Assembly: GCF_013280495.1 (NCBI RefSeq) | Contig: NZ_JABSSX010000001.1 | Coordinates: 124,001 to 188,000, forward strand | From: Brevibacterium permense | GTDB taxonomy: Bacteria; Actinomycetota; Actinomycetes; Actinomycetales; Brevibacteriaceae | Direction of reading: 5' to 3' | DNA length: 64,000 nt | In this document: piece after piece, positions 36,621 through 44,943 of the stretch | How the letters are laid out: each line of letters opens with the position of its first letter | Numbering within the stretch: position 1 is the first letter of the stretch | Notes under the pieces: model-generated | What the model saw: only the letters and a program-made list of their open reading frames with translations | Databases searched by the model: none | Told to the model about the DNA's origin: nothing | Translations under genes and position numbers: made by a program

Positions 36621-39600
36621 GCCTGGACCGTCTGTACCGCGACGTCGAGAACCTCAAGCAGCAGTACAAGGGACTCGCCGGCGGGCCGCAGCTTGCTCTC
36701 TCCTCCATTGAGAACGGCGCGATCGACTCGATGGACGCCGACGGAAACCTCAAGATGACCATTGGCCAGCAGGACGACGGCGGCAACACCATCAACGTCA
36801 TCTCCGGCCCCACCCCACCCACACCGGTCGGGTTCACAGTCGACGTCGACCACGGGAAGTTCATCGTCCACTGGTCCGGTGACTTCGACGGGGACAAGCT
36901 GGCTCCGTCGGATTGGTCGCGTGCCGAGGTGCATGCTTCCCAGGATCCGTTCTTCGTCCCGTCCAGGGCGACGGCTCGTGGGTCGATTGTGTCGGCTGCG
37001 GGCGGTGAAGTGACGATCGGTGTCCTCAAGGGCCCGTGGACAATCAAGATGCTCGCCTGGTCCCAGGCTGGGAAAATGTCCGCCCCGTCAGCCCCTGTCA
37101 CTGTTGATGTTCCTGGTTATGGGGACATTGTTTTGGCTGAAATTGATGCTGCTGAAACGGTCATCAAGAATGCTGGTGAGGTTCTTGTCACGGAGCAGGG
37201 CACTTTGGATGAGAAGCTTTCTGAGGTTGATGGTTCGCTGAATGATCTTGGGCAGGATTTGCAGGCTGTTGAGGATGCTCAGGCTCAACTGAACACTGAC
37301 CTTACTGATGTGATGACTTCGGTGGATGGGAAGAACACGATTACGTGGGACCCGTCTGCACCATCGGCTGTGTCTAATCCTGGTAAAGCGGTTGGTGATT
37401 TGTGGTATCGCACTTCTGGGAACAACATTGTGGGGTTCTGGAAGTGGGACGGCACTGATTGGGTGACGCAACTTCTTGATGTGACGACGATTCCGTTGAT
37501 TGATATTGGGGCGGGAACGTTTGGGAGCCTGTCGGGTTCGCGGCTTGATGTTGCGTCTGTCACTGCGGACAAGGTTCTTATCGCCGGTTCGGACAATCTT
37601 GTTGTTAACCCGAAGTTTGAGAATGATGCCGCCGGGTGGTCGTACAACTACGCTGCCGGGAACACGGATAACTTCGGCCCGATGGAAGGTGTTGGCCGGT
37701 CTGGTGGTGCCGGGTTGGTTGCGATTGGTCCTTCTGGTGACTGGTATGCCATGTCGCAGGAGGTTCCTGTTGAACCTGGCGAGTATTTGATGACGGTGTG
37801 GGTCAAATCGTCTGTGGATATTGCGCCTGGTGTGGAGTTCATGTTGACAACGATTCGCCCACTTCTGGTGAATGGTTCTCAACCTTGGATGACGAGTCCT
37901 GCTGCTGATCGTAATGTTGGTTTGGCTGCTGGTGTGTGGAAGAAGATTCAGTCTGTTTTCACGGTGCCTGCTGATGGTTTGTCTACGATTTTTCGTGTTG
38001 GTTCTCGTTCGGGTTTAACGTCGGGCACTTTGGTTATGTCTGACATTTCGGTGGTTCGTCGTTCTGGCGCAACGTTGATTGAGAATGGTGGTATTACTAC
38101 CCCGAAGCTGTCGGCTGATGTGTTGGAGGTTAAGAACCTTAAAGCCACTACGGGTCAGTTGGATGAGGCGGTTATTAATAAACTGTTCTCTGATGTTGTG
38201 GTTGCTAAAATGGCTGTGGCTGAACAGTTCATTGGTGAGAATGCGATTCTTACTGGTGCTGTGACTGCCCCGAAGATCACCGCGTCAGAGGAGCTAACGG
38301 CGAAGGTCGCTGAGTTCCTACGAGTCCGTGCTGAGATGATTGAGGCAGATGCGATCGACAGCATGGTGATTACCGCGCCAACTATCCAGTCTGCACGGTC
38401 TGGTCGCCGCTGGGTGGCTAGTACAGACTCAATTCGCGTCATTGACAGCAACGATGATGTGCGCACCCAACTGTCACCGGAAGGGTCTACGTTCAAGGGC
38501 GAGGTTGAAGCTGACACTCTTGTCGTCAACGAGGGTGCCGAGTTCAAAGCGAACAACACTCTTGCCCAGGGTGCGAAGCTCACTCTGGCTGCTGGTGTGA
38601 CGGACCCGACCGCACCACCTGTTGTACAACCGTACTGGGGCAGGTTGGAATTCGAGCCAGTATCCATGAACACTTCCGCTCCTGTCGGTCTCGCCTGGGA
38701 TGGAACGAACTACATCACAGTCGGTTCGAACAAAGCCGACAAGGGTGTTGCATCGTATTACACGGGCGTGTACGCCATGAAGATCACCGGCACGACCGGT
38801 GCGACATCTCAGTTCCGGTGCGACTTCAGTGCCGGTGCGGCGAACGAGCAGCGCGTGTCGGAAGTGTTCGGTGTGACCTGTATCGGCTCGGAACTGTTCT
38901 GGCTGGGACGGTACGGGTACGTGGGGTACGTGTGGGTGACGGATCTGAGTGGGACATTCCTGCGACGGTTCGCTTACCCGGAGTTGGGTTATGAGAGCGG
39001 CGGAAGCCCCCTCGTCTACAAACCTGGTATCGGCAATGATGGTACGAACGTTGTCATCGCTCAGTGTGACGATGCAGGGTTGCTGCGCATCAGGATATAC
39101 AACAAAACGACTGGTGCACGAACTTCTCAGCTTCTAGACAACGGCAACACCCGGTCGGATATTACTGGCGTGTATGTGGGGAACGCGGATTGGGGTCGGA
39201 AGCTTGCCACTGTTGTGGTGGATCGAACAAGTGAGCTTCTGTCGTTCAGTCCCACCACGGGTGTTTATGACGGTGACGGTACGAAGTTCAATGCGGCGGC
39301 GACCGGATCGACTGGTGTTGTGTTCGTGGACGGGAAATTCCGCACACTCGACTCCACGGGGGTGATCCACGAATACGCGGACTCGAATACCGGCGATGGT
39401 TCCGGTGACTGGTGGGCCACCTATTACTGGTACACGGACGTGGACGATGATGACATTATCGAATCGTCTGACTACCAGTCGCGCATGGCGCCACCGGCAC
39501 GATTCACCTGGCCACGTAGGGCTGGGTTGAAGATCCTGGGTCAACCAATGCCAGATGGTGTTGAAGCTCTCGGACCAGCATTGGCGAAGAAGACCACGAC

Positions 39601-40090
39601 GCCCGTGCGAACGGACTTCAGTGGGCCAGGCTGGCAGGTGGATGTGGGGAAACCGTCCGCACGGTACACGTCGTTGCCGACGAACTGGACCACGTACGCG
39701 TCCCCATCGGCAACGAACACGTTCCCAGAAGCAGAATCGTCCGTACTCGAGTCAGCGTCGGGCACATTCCTGGTTCGTGGTGACGGGTCCGGACATTGGG
39801 GACCACTCAACGTGGGCCGCAACGGCATCATGTCGGGTCTCATCGTCACCGGGCAAACAGTGTGCAAAGTAGACACGGCAGGAACACCAAAGAAGTTCAC
39901 TGTCCAACTTCCCGCAGGCCGGTTCACGAAACCACCCGTCGTGTGGGCCACCAACTCAACAACCGTCCCACAGGACGTGGCCATTGCAGTCAGGTGGGAA
40001 GACGTTCGCACAACCAGTTTCGACCTGTGGTACTGGCGTAAAGACCTAACCGCGAACGGTGTCACCTGGTTCGCAATGGATGCGGAGTGA
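36617..40090 (+). CDS. tail fibre / receptor-binding protein
   Basis: 1157 aa with ATGA overlap. N-terminal attachment region (MSLDRLYRDVENLKQQYKGL), a fibronectin-like beta domain, a coiled coil near 185-225, a carbohydrate-binding-module-like beta sandwich (about 340-500, NLVVNPKFEND onwards), a second coiled coil (about 510-610) and a large C-terminal beta domain that probably binds the receptor. Bases about 37100-38280 are visibly richer in T-ending codons than the flanks, suggesting a swapped module. Confidence 0.8.
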   Translation: MSLDRLYRDVENLKQQYKGLAGGPQLALSSIENGAIDSMDADGNLKMTIGQQDDGGNTINVISGPTPPTPVGFTVDVDHGKFIVHWSGDFDGDKLAPSDWSRAEVHASQDPFFVPSRATARGSIVSAAGGEVTIGVLKGPWTIKMLAWSQAGKMSAPSAPVTVDVPGYGDIVLAEIDAAETVIKNAGEVLVTEQGTLDEKLSEVDGSLNDLGQDLQAVEDAQAQLNTDLTDVMTSVDGKNTITWDPSAPSAVSNPGKAVGDLWYRTSGNNIVGFWKWDGTDWVTQLLDVTTIPLIDIGAGTFGSLSGSRLDVASVTADKVLIAGSDNLVVNPKFENDAAGWSYNYAAGNTDNFGPMEGVGRSGGAGLVAIGPSGDWYAMSQEVPVEPGEYLMTVWVKSSVDIAPGVEFMLTTIRPLLVNGSQPWMTSPAADRNVGLAAGVWKKIQSVFTVPADGLSTIFRVGSRSGLTSGTLVMSDISVVRRSGATLIENGGITTPKLSADVLEVKNLKATTGQLDEAVINKLFSDVVVAKMAVAEQFIGENAILTGAVTAPKITASEELTAKVAEFLRVRAEMIEADAIDSMVITAPTIQSARSGRRWVASTDSIRVIDSNDDVRTQLSPEGSTFKGEVEADTLVVNEGAEFKANNTLAQGAKLTLAAGVTDPTAPPVVQPYWGRLEFEPVSMNTSAPVGLAWDGTNYITVGSNKADKGVASYYTGVYAMKITGTTGATSQFRCDFSAGAANEQRVSEVFGVTCIGSELFWLGRYGYVGYVWVTDLSGTFLRRFAYPELGYESGGSPLVYKPGIGNDGTNVVIAQCDDAGLLRIRIYNKTTGARTSQLLDNGNTRSDITGVYVGNADWGRKLATVVVDRTSELLSFSPTTGVYDGDGTKFNAAATGSTGVVFVDGKFRTLDSTGVIHEYADSNTGDGSGDWWATYYWYTDVDDDDIIESSDYQSRMAPPARFTWPRRAGLKILGQPMPDGVEALGPALAKKTTTPVRTDFSGPGWQVDVGKPSARYTSLPTNWTTYASPSATNTFPEAESSVLESASGTFLVRGDGSGHWGPLNVGRNGIMSGLIVTGQTVCKVDTAGTPKKFTVQLPAGRFTKPPVVWATNSTTVPQDVAIAVRWEDVRTTSFDLWYWRKDLTANGVTWFAMDAE

Positions 40091-40287
40091 GTATGTACGG
40101 AACCTGTGAAAACGAAGACTGCGGCAACTACATGTGGCCGTGCCCACTCCCAGACGACCACGGAGCCGTCATCTGCGGACCATGCGGCACCCCAGTCACC
40201 AACATCACCGACATCAAACCAGAAGAAGGGACGGTGCTGCCGGAATGGATATCCGAGATGCTGACACAGCAGAGCTCCGCCGACTGA
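40087..40287 (+). CDS. 66-aa zinc-ribbon protein after the fibre gene
   Basis: GTG 40087 overlaps the fibre stop (GTGA); ATG 40093 is possible. CENEDC and CGPC form a C4 zinc ribbon, with WPCPLPDDHGAVIC between. Small proteins like this follow tail fibre genes in other actinophages. Confidence 0.65.
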   Translation: MSMYGTCENEDCGNYMWPCPLPDDHGAVICGPCGTPVTNITDIKPEEGTVLPEWISEMLTQQSSAD

Positions 40288-40697
40288 AAACCATGATCGA
40301 CGGGGAGCTGGACCGCCGGCAGACGCTGACCACAGCGGAGAAGCAGGCGACTGAGCTCAACACCGCCTACCTCGCGGCCTCGGGTGTCGCCCAGGGCGAT
40401 CCCTGGCGGCAACCGACGTCGGCTGTGGACGCGTACCCTCCGGACTGGACGGTCGAGCACGACGGCAAGATGTGGGTCTCGCTCGTAGCGGCGAACGTGT
40501 GGATGCCTGGTGAGTCCGGGTGGCGCGAGAAACTCGAGGACGGGGGAGTGCCCCAATTCGTGCAGCCGACCGGCCAGCATGATGCGTATCAGACCGGCGA
40601 GCACGTCATGTTCGCCGGCGCCGAGTACGTGTCCACGATCGACAACAACGTGTGGTCGCCAGCCGATTACCCACAAGGCTGGGAGGCCGTGTCATGA
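40245..40697 (+). CDS. carbohydrate-binding tail protein (CBM5/12-like)
   Basis: 150 aa from ATG 40245, overlapping the upstream gene by 43 bp. Helical N-terminus, then two chitin-binding-type modules: WTVEHDGKMWVSLVAANVW and YQTGEHVMFAGAEYVSTIDN with NVWSPADYPQGW. Likely binds cell-surface glycan as part of the tail tip. Confidence 0.75.
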   Translation: MDIRDADTAELRRLKTMIDGELDRRQTLTTAEKQATELNTAYLAASGVAQGDPWRQPTSAVDAYPPDWTVEHDGKMWVSLVAANVWMPGESGWREKLEDGGVPQFVQPTGQHDAYQTGEHVMFAGAEYVSTIDNNVWSPADYPQGWEAVS

Positions 40698-41095
40698 GCA
40701 AAACATCCCGCACTCTCCGCACTCTCGGCTCCTGCGTGTTCACCGCTGCGGGACTCTTCTATGTCCTCGCCCCACCGAACACGACGACATCGTTCTTCGA
40801 CACCCCAGCGCCGGCCGTGATGTGGGGATGGGTGTTCGCGATCGGTGGCCTCATCTCCCTGGCAGGCACACTCTCCCGCGTTGTCCATGTTGAACGCCTC
40901 GGCGTGCTCTTCGTTGCCGTCGCTGCAGCCATGCTCACGGCCGGCCAAACCCTCGTCATGTTTGCCGACCCCATCACCTGGACCCGCGGAGGAGGCACCC
41001 TCGTCTACCTCGGCGGTGGACTCTGGGCGCTCGAAAGGTGGTGGAGGCTCGGGCTCGATGAGCGAGCAATCAACGAAGTAGCGGATGCGAGGTAG
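40694..41095 (+). CDS. four-TM phage membrane protein, possible holin partner
   Basis: 133 aa with ATGA overlap. Hydrophobic segments near 11-28, 43-60, 70-88 and 97-112. Located just before the lysis genes; a holin or antiholin role is possible but not shown. Confidence 0.65.
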   Translation: MSKTSRTLRTLGSCVFTAAGLFYVLAPPNTTTSFFDTPAPAVMWGWVFAIGGLISLAGTLSRVVHVERLGVLFVAVAAAMLTAGQTLVMFADPITWTRGGGTLVYLGGGLWALERWWRLGLDERAINEVADAR

Positions 41096-41097
41096 GG

Positions 41098-41406
41098 ATG
41101 GATGCCGAGATCATCAGAATCGTCCTCGGCGGAGGTGTCGCTGTCATCATCGGGGCGGTCGGGAAGTTCATCTACGACCTCCGCAGCGGCCGCGTCATCA
41201 AAGAAGACTCCGCAGTCGGCCAGTGGAAAGGCATCGCCGAATCCCGCCTCGAAGAGATTCGAGAATTGAGACGCGAACTCACCTGGTACCGCACCTACTA
41301 CCCCCGCCTCTGGCACGCATACAGGCTCCTCCCACCGGATGAGAAGGAACAGTTCCCGAACGTGCCACCACCGCCCGAACAAATCGCAGACATCCCGAAC
41401 GACTAG
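41098..41406 (+). CDS. single-TM phage protein
   Basis: 102 aa. One N-terminal TM (about 5-25) and a charged cytoplasmic helix (SRLEEIRELRRELTWYRTYY) then a Pro-rich tail. Layout resembles small lysis regulators or membrane anchors near actinophage endolysins. GGTAGGG precedes ATG 41098. Confidence 0.65.
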   Translation: MDAEIIRIVLGGGVAVIIGAVGKFIYDLRSGRVIKEDSAVGQWKGIAESRLEEIRELRRELTWYRTYYPRLWHAYRLLPPDEKEQFPNVPPPPEQIADIPND

Positions 41407-41420
41407 AACACACCATCCGG

Positions 41421-41450
41421 GCCCCAAGCATCCGCTTCGGGGCTTTCTTT
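41421..41450 (+). terminator. terminator before the endolysin gene
   Basis: GCCCC-AAGC pairs with GCTT-CGGGGC across ATCC (one unpaired base), followed by TTTCTTT. It probably ends or attenuates the structural transcript. Confidence 0.7.
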
Positions 41451-41469
41451 ATGCCCGAAAGGAGGGCCC

Positions 41470-42549
41470 ATGAGTTGGAGAGTCGCACGAGCACTCGACA
41501 AACTGCTGGCCCAGATCAACGCCTACGCCCCGAACCGATCCAAGATCAGTGACGGGTCCATCGGCGACACAGCACACAGTTCTCGCGTGTCCGACCACAA
41601 CCCGGACTCCCGCGGCATCGTCCACGCGAGGGACTTCACCCACAGCCCCGCCACCGGTTTCGATGCTCACGCGTTCGTCCGCCGCCTCGCCAAGGCTGGG
41701 GACCGGCGCATCAAGTACCTGATCTCCAACAGGCAGATCAGCAACCCCTCCATCAGTGGTGGCCGTTGGCGGCCCTACTCCGGCAGCAACGCACACACCC
41801 AGCACGCTCACGTGTCCTGCGTTTACGGGGCACTCGAAGACAACACCGCCGCCTGGCCGGGACTGGACGGCACCAGCAACGCAGGTGGCACTAGCGGCGC
41901 CGGTGGCACTAGCACAGGCGGAAGCAGCTCGACAGGAAAGGGCAAGAACATGATCACTAAGAAGACCAGCACGGGAGGGCAGAAAACTGTTCCCGTCTCC
42001 CGCGCAGGGTACAAGCAGCTCAACAGAGGCGACGGGGACTACACGATCCTCACCGTCGGTAGTGGTGTCATCGACATCGACTCCACCTTCCGTGTCCGCA
42101 ATCTCCCCGCGGGTGCAGAGGTGCAGATCCGGTACATCATGATCGAGTACCACAACTGGAAGAAGTCCACCGAGATCCTCCGTAACGGCTCCCGCGGTTC
42201 CGAGGTCGGCAAGCTGCAACGATTCCTCGGCATCAAGGACGACGAGATCTTCGGAGCCGGCACCGAGAAGAAAGTCCGCGCCCTGCAGTCGAAGAAGGGC
42301 ATCAAGGTCGACGGGGAGGTCGGATCCGGCACCCGCGCCGTCCTGCCCACGAACCGCCGCATCACCACCTACAGTGCCCAGGCCCAAGAGATCATCGGCA
42401 CCGGCGGCGACACCTTCGGCACCACCCACCTGCGCGCATGGCCCGGCACCAAGTCCGGACAGTCCCGACGCATCCGCATCGAAGCACAAACCTTCCACCC
42501 CGGCGTGACCATTGTCAGCCAGGAACACCGCGCCATCGTCATGGCCTGA
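41470..42549 (+). CDS. endolysin: M15-like peptidase plus peptidoglycan-binding domain
   Basis: 359 aa. The N-terminal domain has zinc ligands in SDHNPD (H43), HARDF (D55) and QHAHV (H114), an M15/VanY-type peptidase. A Gly/Ser/Thr linker (about 130-160) leads to a middle domain and a peptidoglycan-binding fold (NGSRGSEVGKLQRFLGI). The C-terminus is unrecognised. It degrades the host wall at lysis; the holin gene follows. Confidence 0.88.
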   Translation: MSWRVARALDKLLAQINAYAPNRSKISDGSIGDTAHSSRVSDHNPDSRGIVHARDFTHSPATGFDAHAFVRRLAKAGDRRIKYLISNRQISNPSISGGRWRPYSGSNAHTQHAHVSCVYGALEDNTAAWPGLDGTSNAGGTSGAGGTSTGGSSSTGKGKNMITKKTSTGGQKTVPVSRAGYKQLNRGDGDYTILTVGSGVIDIDSTFRVRNLPAGAEVQIRYIMIEYHNWKKSTEILRNGSRGSEVGKLQRFLGIKDDEIFGAGTEKKVRALQSKKGIKVDGEVGSGTRAVLPTNRRITTYSAQAQEIIGTGGDTFGTTHLRAWPGTKSGQSRRIRIEAQTFHPGVTIVSQEHRAIVMA

Positions 42550-42560
42550 AAGGACACATC

Positions 42561-43055
42561 ATGGCTAACCTCACCACGAGAGAATTCTGGGCCGCCACCG
42601 GCGACCGAGCAATCAAGACAGTCGCCCAGACAGGCCTCGCCCTGGCCCCAGCGACGTTCATCGCCAACGAAGCAGGCATCATCGACTTCAACGGCATCCC
42701 CTGGGCAGGACTGGCAGCGACCGCCCTCTTCGCAGGCGCAATCTCCGTCCTGACTTCCATCGTCGGAGACACCGTCGGCAAGAACGGCCCCAGCTTCGTC
42801 CACGCCGAAGGCATCGGCATCGAAAACGCCGAAGCCGAAGAAGCGCTGCGGAGGCAACGCGCCGGCGAAGTCATCGACCTATCCACCGAAGTGTCCTTCG
42901 CCACCGACGCCTCCGCAGGCGAGGACGAAGAGGACGACCACCTCGACGATGACGAAGCCGACGACCTCGAACCCGCCGAAGAAGACCTCGAAGCGCTCGC
43001 CAACAGCGAGGTGGATGACACGCCGCCGGCTGAGGGCTACCGGCCCCGGCACTGA
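42561..43055 (+). CDS. holin (r1t-like)
   Basis: 164 aa. Two hydrophobic segments (about 24-40 and 46-66) and a long acidic C-terminus. Begins MANLTTREFWAATGDRAIKT, the usual start of actinophage r1t-type holins. AAAGGA precedes ATG 42561. Position directly after the endolysin supports the call. Confidence 0.85.
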   Translation: MANLTTREFWAATGDRAIKTVAQTGLALAPATFIANEAGIIDFNGIPWAGLAATALFAGAISVLTSIVGDTVGKNGPSFVHAEGIGIENAEAEEALRRQRAGEVIDLSTEVSFATDASAGEDEEDDHLDDDEADDLEPAEEDLEALANSEVDDTPPAEGYRPRH

Positions 43056-43066
43056 GAGGAGGCACC

Positions 43067-43261
43067 GTGGCCACACCGATCATGCGCTACTTCGCATTCG
43101 ACCACCTGCGCGCAGGAGCACTCCGAGACACGTCTGAGAAGTTCCACACACTCGCCTGTGATCTCGACGAGTCACTGCCCGATGGGCCGGAGAAGTCGAC
43201 TAGTCTGAGGAAACTCCTCGAGGCGAAGGACGCGGCTGTCAGGGCTGCGCTCGACGTCTGA
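43067..43261 (+). CDS. Acb2/Tad1-like hairpin protein, candidate cyclic-nucleotide sponge
   Basis: 64 aa. GTG 43067 follows GAGGAGG. Two helices: MRYFAFDHL then KFHTLACDLDESLPDG then EKSTSLRKLLEAKDAAVRAA. The pattern F-H-x-L-A ... P-D-G-x-E ... L-x-K-L-L-E-A-K-x-A-A matches, from memory, the helical hairpin of the Acb2/Tad1-type small phage proteins. Acb2 soaks up CBASS cyclic nucleotides, Tad1 the Thoeris signal. Many actinophages carry such proteins beside lysis genes. Ligand and activity here are unproven. Confidence 0.6.
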   Translation: MATPIMRYFAFDHLRAGALRDTSEKFHTLACDLDESLPDGPEKSTSLRKLLEAKDAAVRAALDV

Positions 43262-43276
43262 CCCGGACACATAGAA

Positions 43277-43306
43277 GGCCCCCACCGCCAAGTAGCGGTG
43301 GGGGCC
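43277..43306. terminator. bidirectional terminator between convergent genes
   Basis: GGCCCCCACCGC and GCGGTGGGGGCC pair perfectly (12 bp) around CAAGTA, between the rightward lysis genes and the leftward accessory gene. Confidence 0.85.
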
Positions 43307-43311
43307 ATTCG

Positions 43312-43983
43312 TCATTGGTCGGAGTCGTCGCCGGCTTCGAAATAACCGTGCATCCTGTACCGTTCGAATGCCTGGCTGATGCCCAACCTTAAATCCGGGT
43401 GCAACCACCGTAGGAGGTAGAACGCACCTCGCTCTGCATCGTTCGCGATCTCTGCGAACTCGCCCCAATTGATTTCTTCCCCAAAAGGATTGGATTGAGG
43501 CTTATTCGTCTCGGTGCGGGATGCGAGATCTTCGAGAAACTCGGCGACGTTCCACGCAAACGCGTCGTCATCCTCGGCAAAGTCAGCATAGATCTTAAGC
43601 CCGAACTGACGTAGGCGCATCAGTTCCGGGCCTTCGTAGTTGATTCGGCCATCGCGAACACTTCCCGAGAAGGCAACCAAATAGTCTGATAGCTCACGCA
43701 AGAACCGAACTTCACGCTCTCTCCGACCTTGCAAGAGCATCGCCTGGATCTGTTGCTCGTGACGGACCTCGGCCCGCTTCGCCTCGGCCCGTAGGCGATC
43801 GAGCTCGGCGTCGTGCCGAGTTTGTTCATTCTCAGCCCGAGCATCGGCGCGCGCCACGTTCCCCCGATATATCAGCCACGAAACAAGAGCCGTCAGCGCA
43901 ACACCAGCGAGAGAAATGACAGGATTCACCCACCCTGCCTCAGTCACAACTGTCACATGCTCGATCGTCGGGCTAGCTAGCAC
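43312..43983 (-). CDS. membrane-anchored coiled-coil accessory protein, unrecognised
   Basis: 223 aa from GTG 43983, nine bases after AGGAGG; GTG 43989 and ATG 44022 are alternatives. One N-terminal TM (VISLAGVALTALVSWLIY), a long charged coiled coil (about 45-95) and a C-terminal helical domain of about 120 residues containing FLRELSDYLVAF. No family recognised. Leftward, at the right prophage end, hence probably expressed in lysogens. Candidate superinfection-exclusion or defence gene. Confidence 0.7.
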   Translation of the reverse strand: MLASPTIEHVTVVTEAGWVNPVISLAGVALTALVSWLIYRGNVARADARAENEQTRHDAELDRLRAEAKRAEVRHEQQIQAMLLQGRREREVRFLRELSDYLVAFSGSVRDGRINYEGPELMRLRQFGLKIYADFAEDDDAFAWNVAEFLEDLASRTETNKPQSNPFGEEINWGEFAEIANDAERGAFYLLRWLHPDLRLGISQAFERYRMHGYFEAGDDSDQ

Positions 43984-44098
43984 TTCCACAAACCTCCTCT
44001 CACCGTTCACAATAGAACGCATGTACTATAAACAGTTCTCGCCCGGTCCACCCCAATACCAGGAAGTCCTCAATCGCCTCTCCGCGAGGGACAAGCCC

Positions 44099-44290
44099 AT
44101 GCGCACAAAGATCCCCGTCCGCGCTCGCCTCGTCTGGGAAGTCGATGGGGAGGAGTGGGCTGAGTGCCGCGCGTCTCGTCTCGATGCTGATGGCCCTGCG
44201 ATCTATGTCGAGCTGGGTGACCAACGGTCCAGGACGGTTGGAGTATGGCTGCATCCTGACGATGTGCGGTGGGAAGGGAAGCTGGTCTAG
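44099..44290 (+). CDS. 63-aa beta-rich phage protein
   Basis: ATG 44099 has GAGGGA nine bases upstream; an in-frame ATG at 44021 would add 26 residues. Compact beta-rich sequence with WEVDGEEWAECRASR and TVGVWLHPDDVRWEG. Conserved-looking small protein of the right phage end; function unknown. Confidence 0.6.
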   Translation: MRTKIPVRARLVWEVDGEEWAECRASRLDADGPAIYVELGDQRSRTVGVWLHPDDVRWEGKLV

Positions 44291-44454
44291 TCGTCGTAGA
44301 CGTCTTCGTCTTCCATTGCGGCGAGCTCTGCGCGTTCATCGGCTCTGGCCTTGCGCATGCCTCGGCGCACGCCCTCTTCGATGATGAAGAGCGAGATGGT
44401 GAGCACGATGATGATGCCGAGGACGCCGGCAATAAGTGGTCCGAAGAATTCCAT
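44287..44454 (-). CDS. 55-aa single-TM microprotein
   Basis: ATG 44454 with AGGAG eight bases upstream; TAG 44287-44289. TM helix (about 6-24) followed by EEGVRRGMRKARADERAELA and an acidic end. Clear paralogue of the next gene upstream by shared TM + GVRxGMRxxRxDERxE pattern. Confidence 0.7.
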   Translation of the reverse strand: MEFFGPLIAGVLGIIIVLTISLFIIEEGVRRGMRKARADERAELAAMEDEDVYDD

Positions 44455-44468
44455 GGCGTTCTCCTGCG

Positions 44469-44663
44469 CTACTTGAACTTCTTGTTGGGCTTGTAGTTGA
44501 AGACGGACTGCCCGTCTCGGTAAGCAGGCTGATTGCGTGCCTCCTGCTCCTTGCGCTCGTCGATCCGTGACCATCGCATGCCGACCCGGACGCCGGCGCC
44601 AATGACGAAGACGAGGATGACAAGGCTGAGCGCCCAGATGATGAGTGCTGCAATTGGTTCCAT
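44469..44663 (-). CDS. 64-aa single-TM microprotein, paralogue of neighbour
   Basis: ATG 44663 with AGGAG seven bases upstream; TAG 44469-44471. TM (about 4-23) then GAGVRVGMRWSRIDERKEQE and a basic tail. Tandem with the 55-aa gene, 14 bp apart, probably one transcript. Function unknown. Confidence 0.7.
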   Translation of the reverse strand: MEPIAALIIWALSLVILVFVIGAGVRVGMRWSRIDERKEQEARNQPAYRDGQSVFNYKPNKKFK

Positions 44664-44899
44664 GGTTTCTCCTGTGCGGTGAAGTGTCGCCTTCCCGGAT
44701 CATAGGCCTGTCCGTGATGCCCGAGCGCGCAACTACGTGGTTAGTTGCTGTTTCGTTATTGAGGCAGCCGTGGGTGGGGGGAGAGTACGTGCCCATTCCG
44801 TGCCCACACTTTGCCCACATTCTGCCCAATCCACACAATCCCCACGTGTCTAGAATCCGCGAAAACTAGCGGATCGAGTCTCTGACATGGGGTGTTGAA
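44664..44899. other. attP right arm, gene-free
   Basis: 236 bp between the microprotein gene and attR. Holds the four arm-type repeats at 44789-44832 and probably the microprotein promoter; a TATGAT-like -10 is seen on the minus strand near 44700, but no clear -35. Confidence 0.5.
44789..44832. repeat. right arm-type integrase sites (four contiguous 11-bp repeats)
   Basis: GTGCCCATTCC, GTGCCCACACT, TTGCCCACATT and CTGCCCAATCC lie end to end, core TGCCCA. The middle two match the pair at 3554-3575. Arrays of 10-11 bp direct repeats are typical arm sites of lambda- and L5-type integrases. Confidence 0.7.
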
Positions 44900-44943
44900 T
44901 CAGTTCGAGTCTGACAGGGGGCTCCACTCGGGAAAGCCCCGCG
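44900..44943 (+). repeat. attR core, 44-bp direct repeat
   Basis: Identical to attL 3457-3500. Includes the last part of the displaced tRNA-Thr 3' end; no second functional tRNA is formed because the 5' part is phage sequence. Confidence 0.95.

Larger units (their letters stand above)
3457..44943. mobile_element. complete siphovirus-type prophage
   Basis: Bounded by a perfect 44-bp direct repeat at the tRNA-Thr 3' end (3457-3500 and 44900-44943); the excised circle would be 41,443 bp. It holds integrase, repressor and divergent control region, early and replication genes, HNH-TerS-TerL, portal, capsid, tail, lysis and right-end accessory genes in the usual long-tailed phage order. No frameshifted structural gene was found apart from the programmed tail-chaperone frameshift, so it looks inducible in principle. 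Confidence 0.95.

Noticed and set aside
44900-44927. Possible second tRNA gene at attR
   Set aside because: Only the 3' 28 bases of tRNA-Thr are present; the upstream sequence cannot form the acceptor 5' strand, D-arm or anticodon arm.
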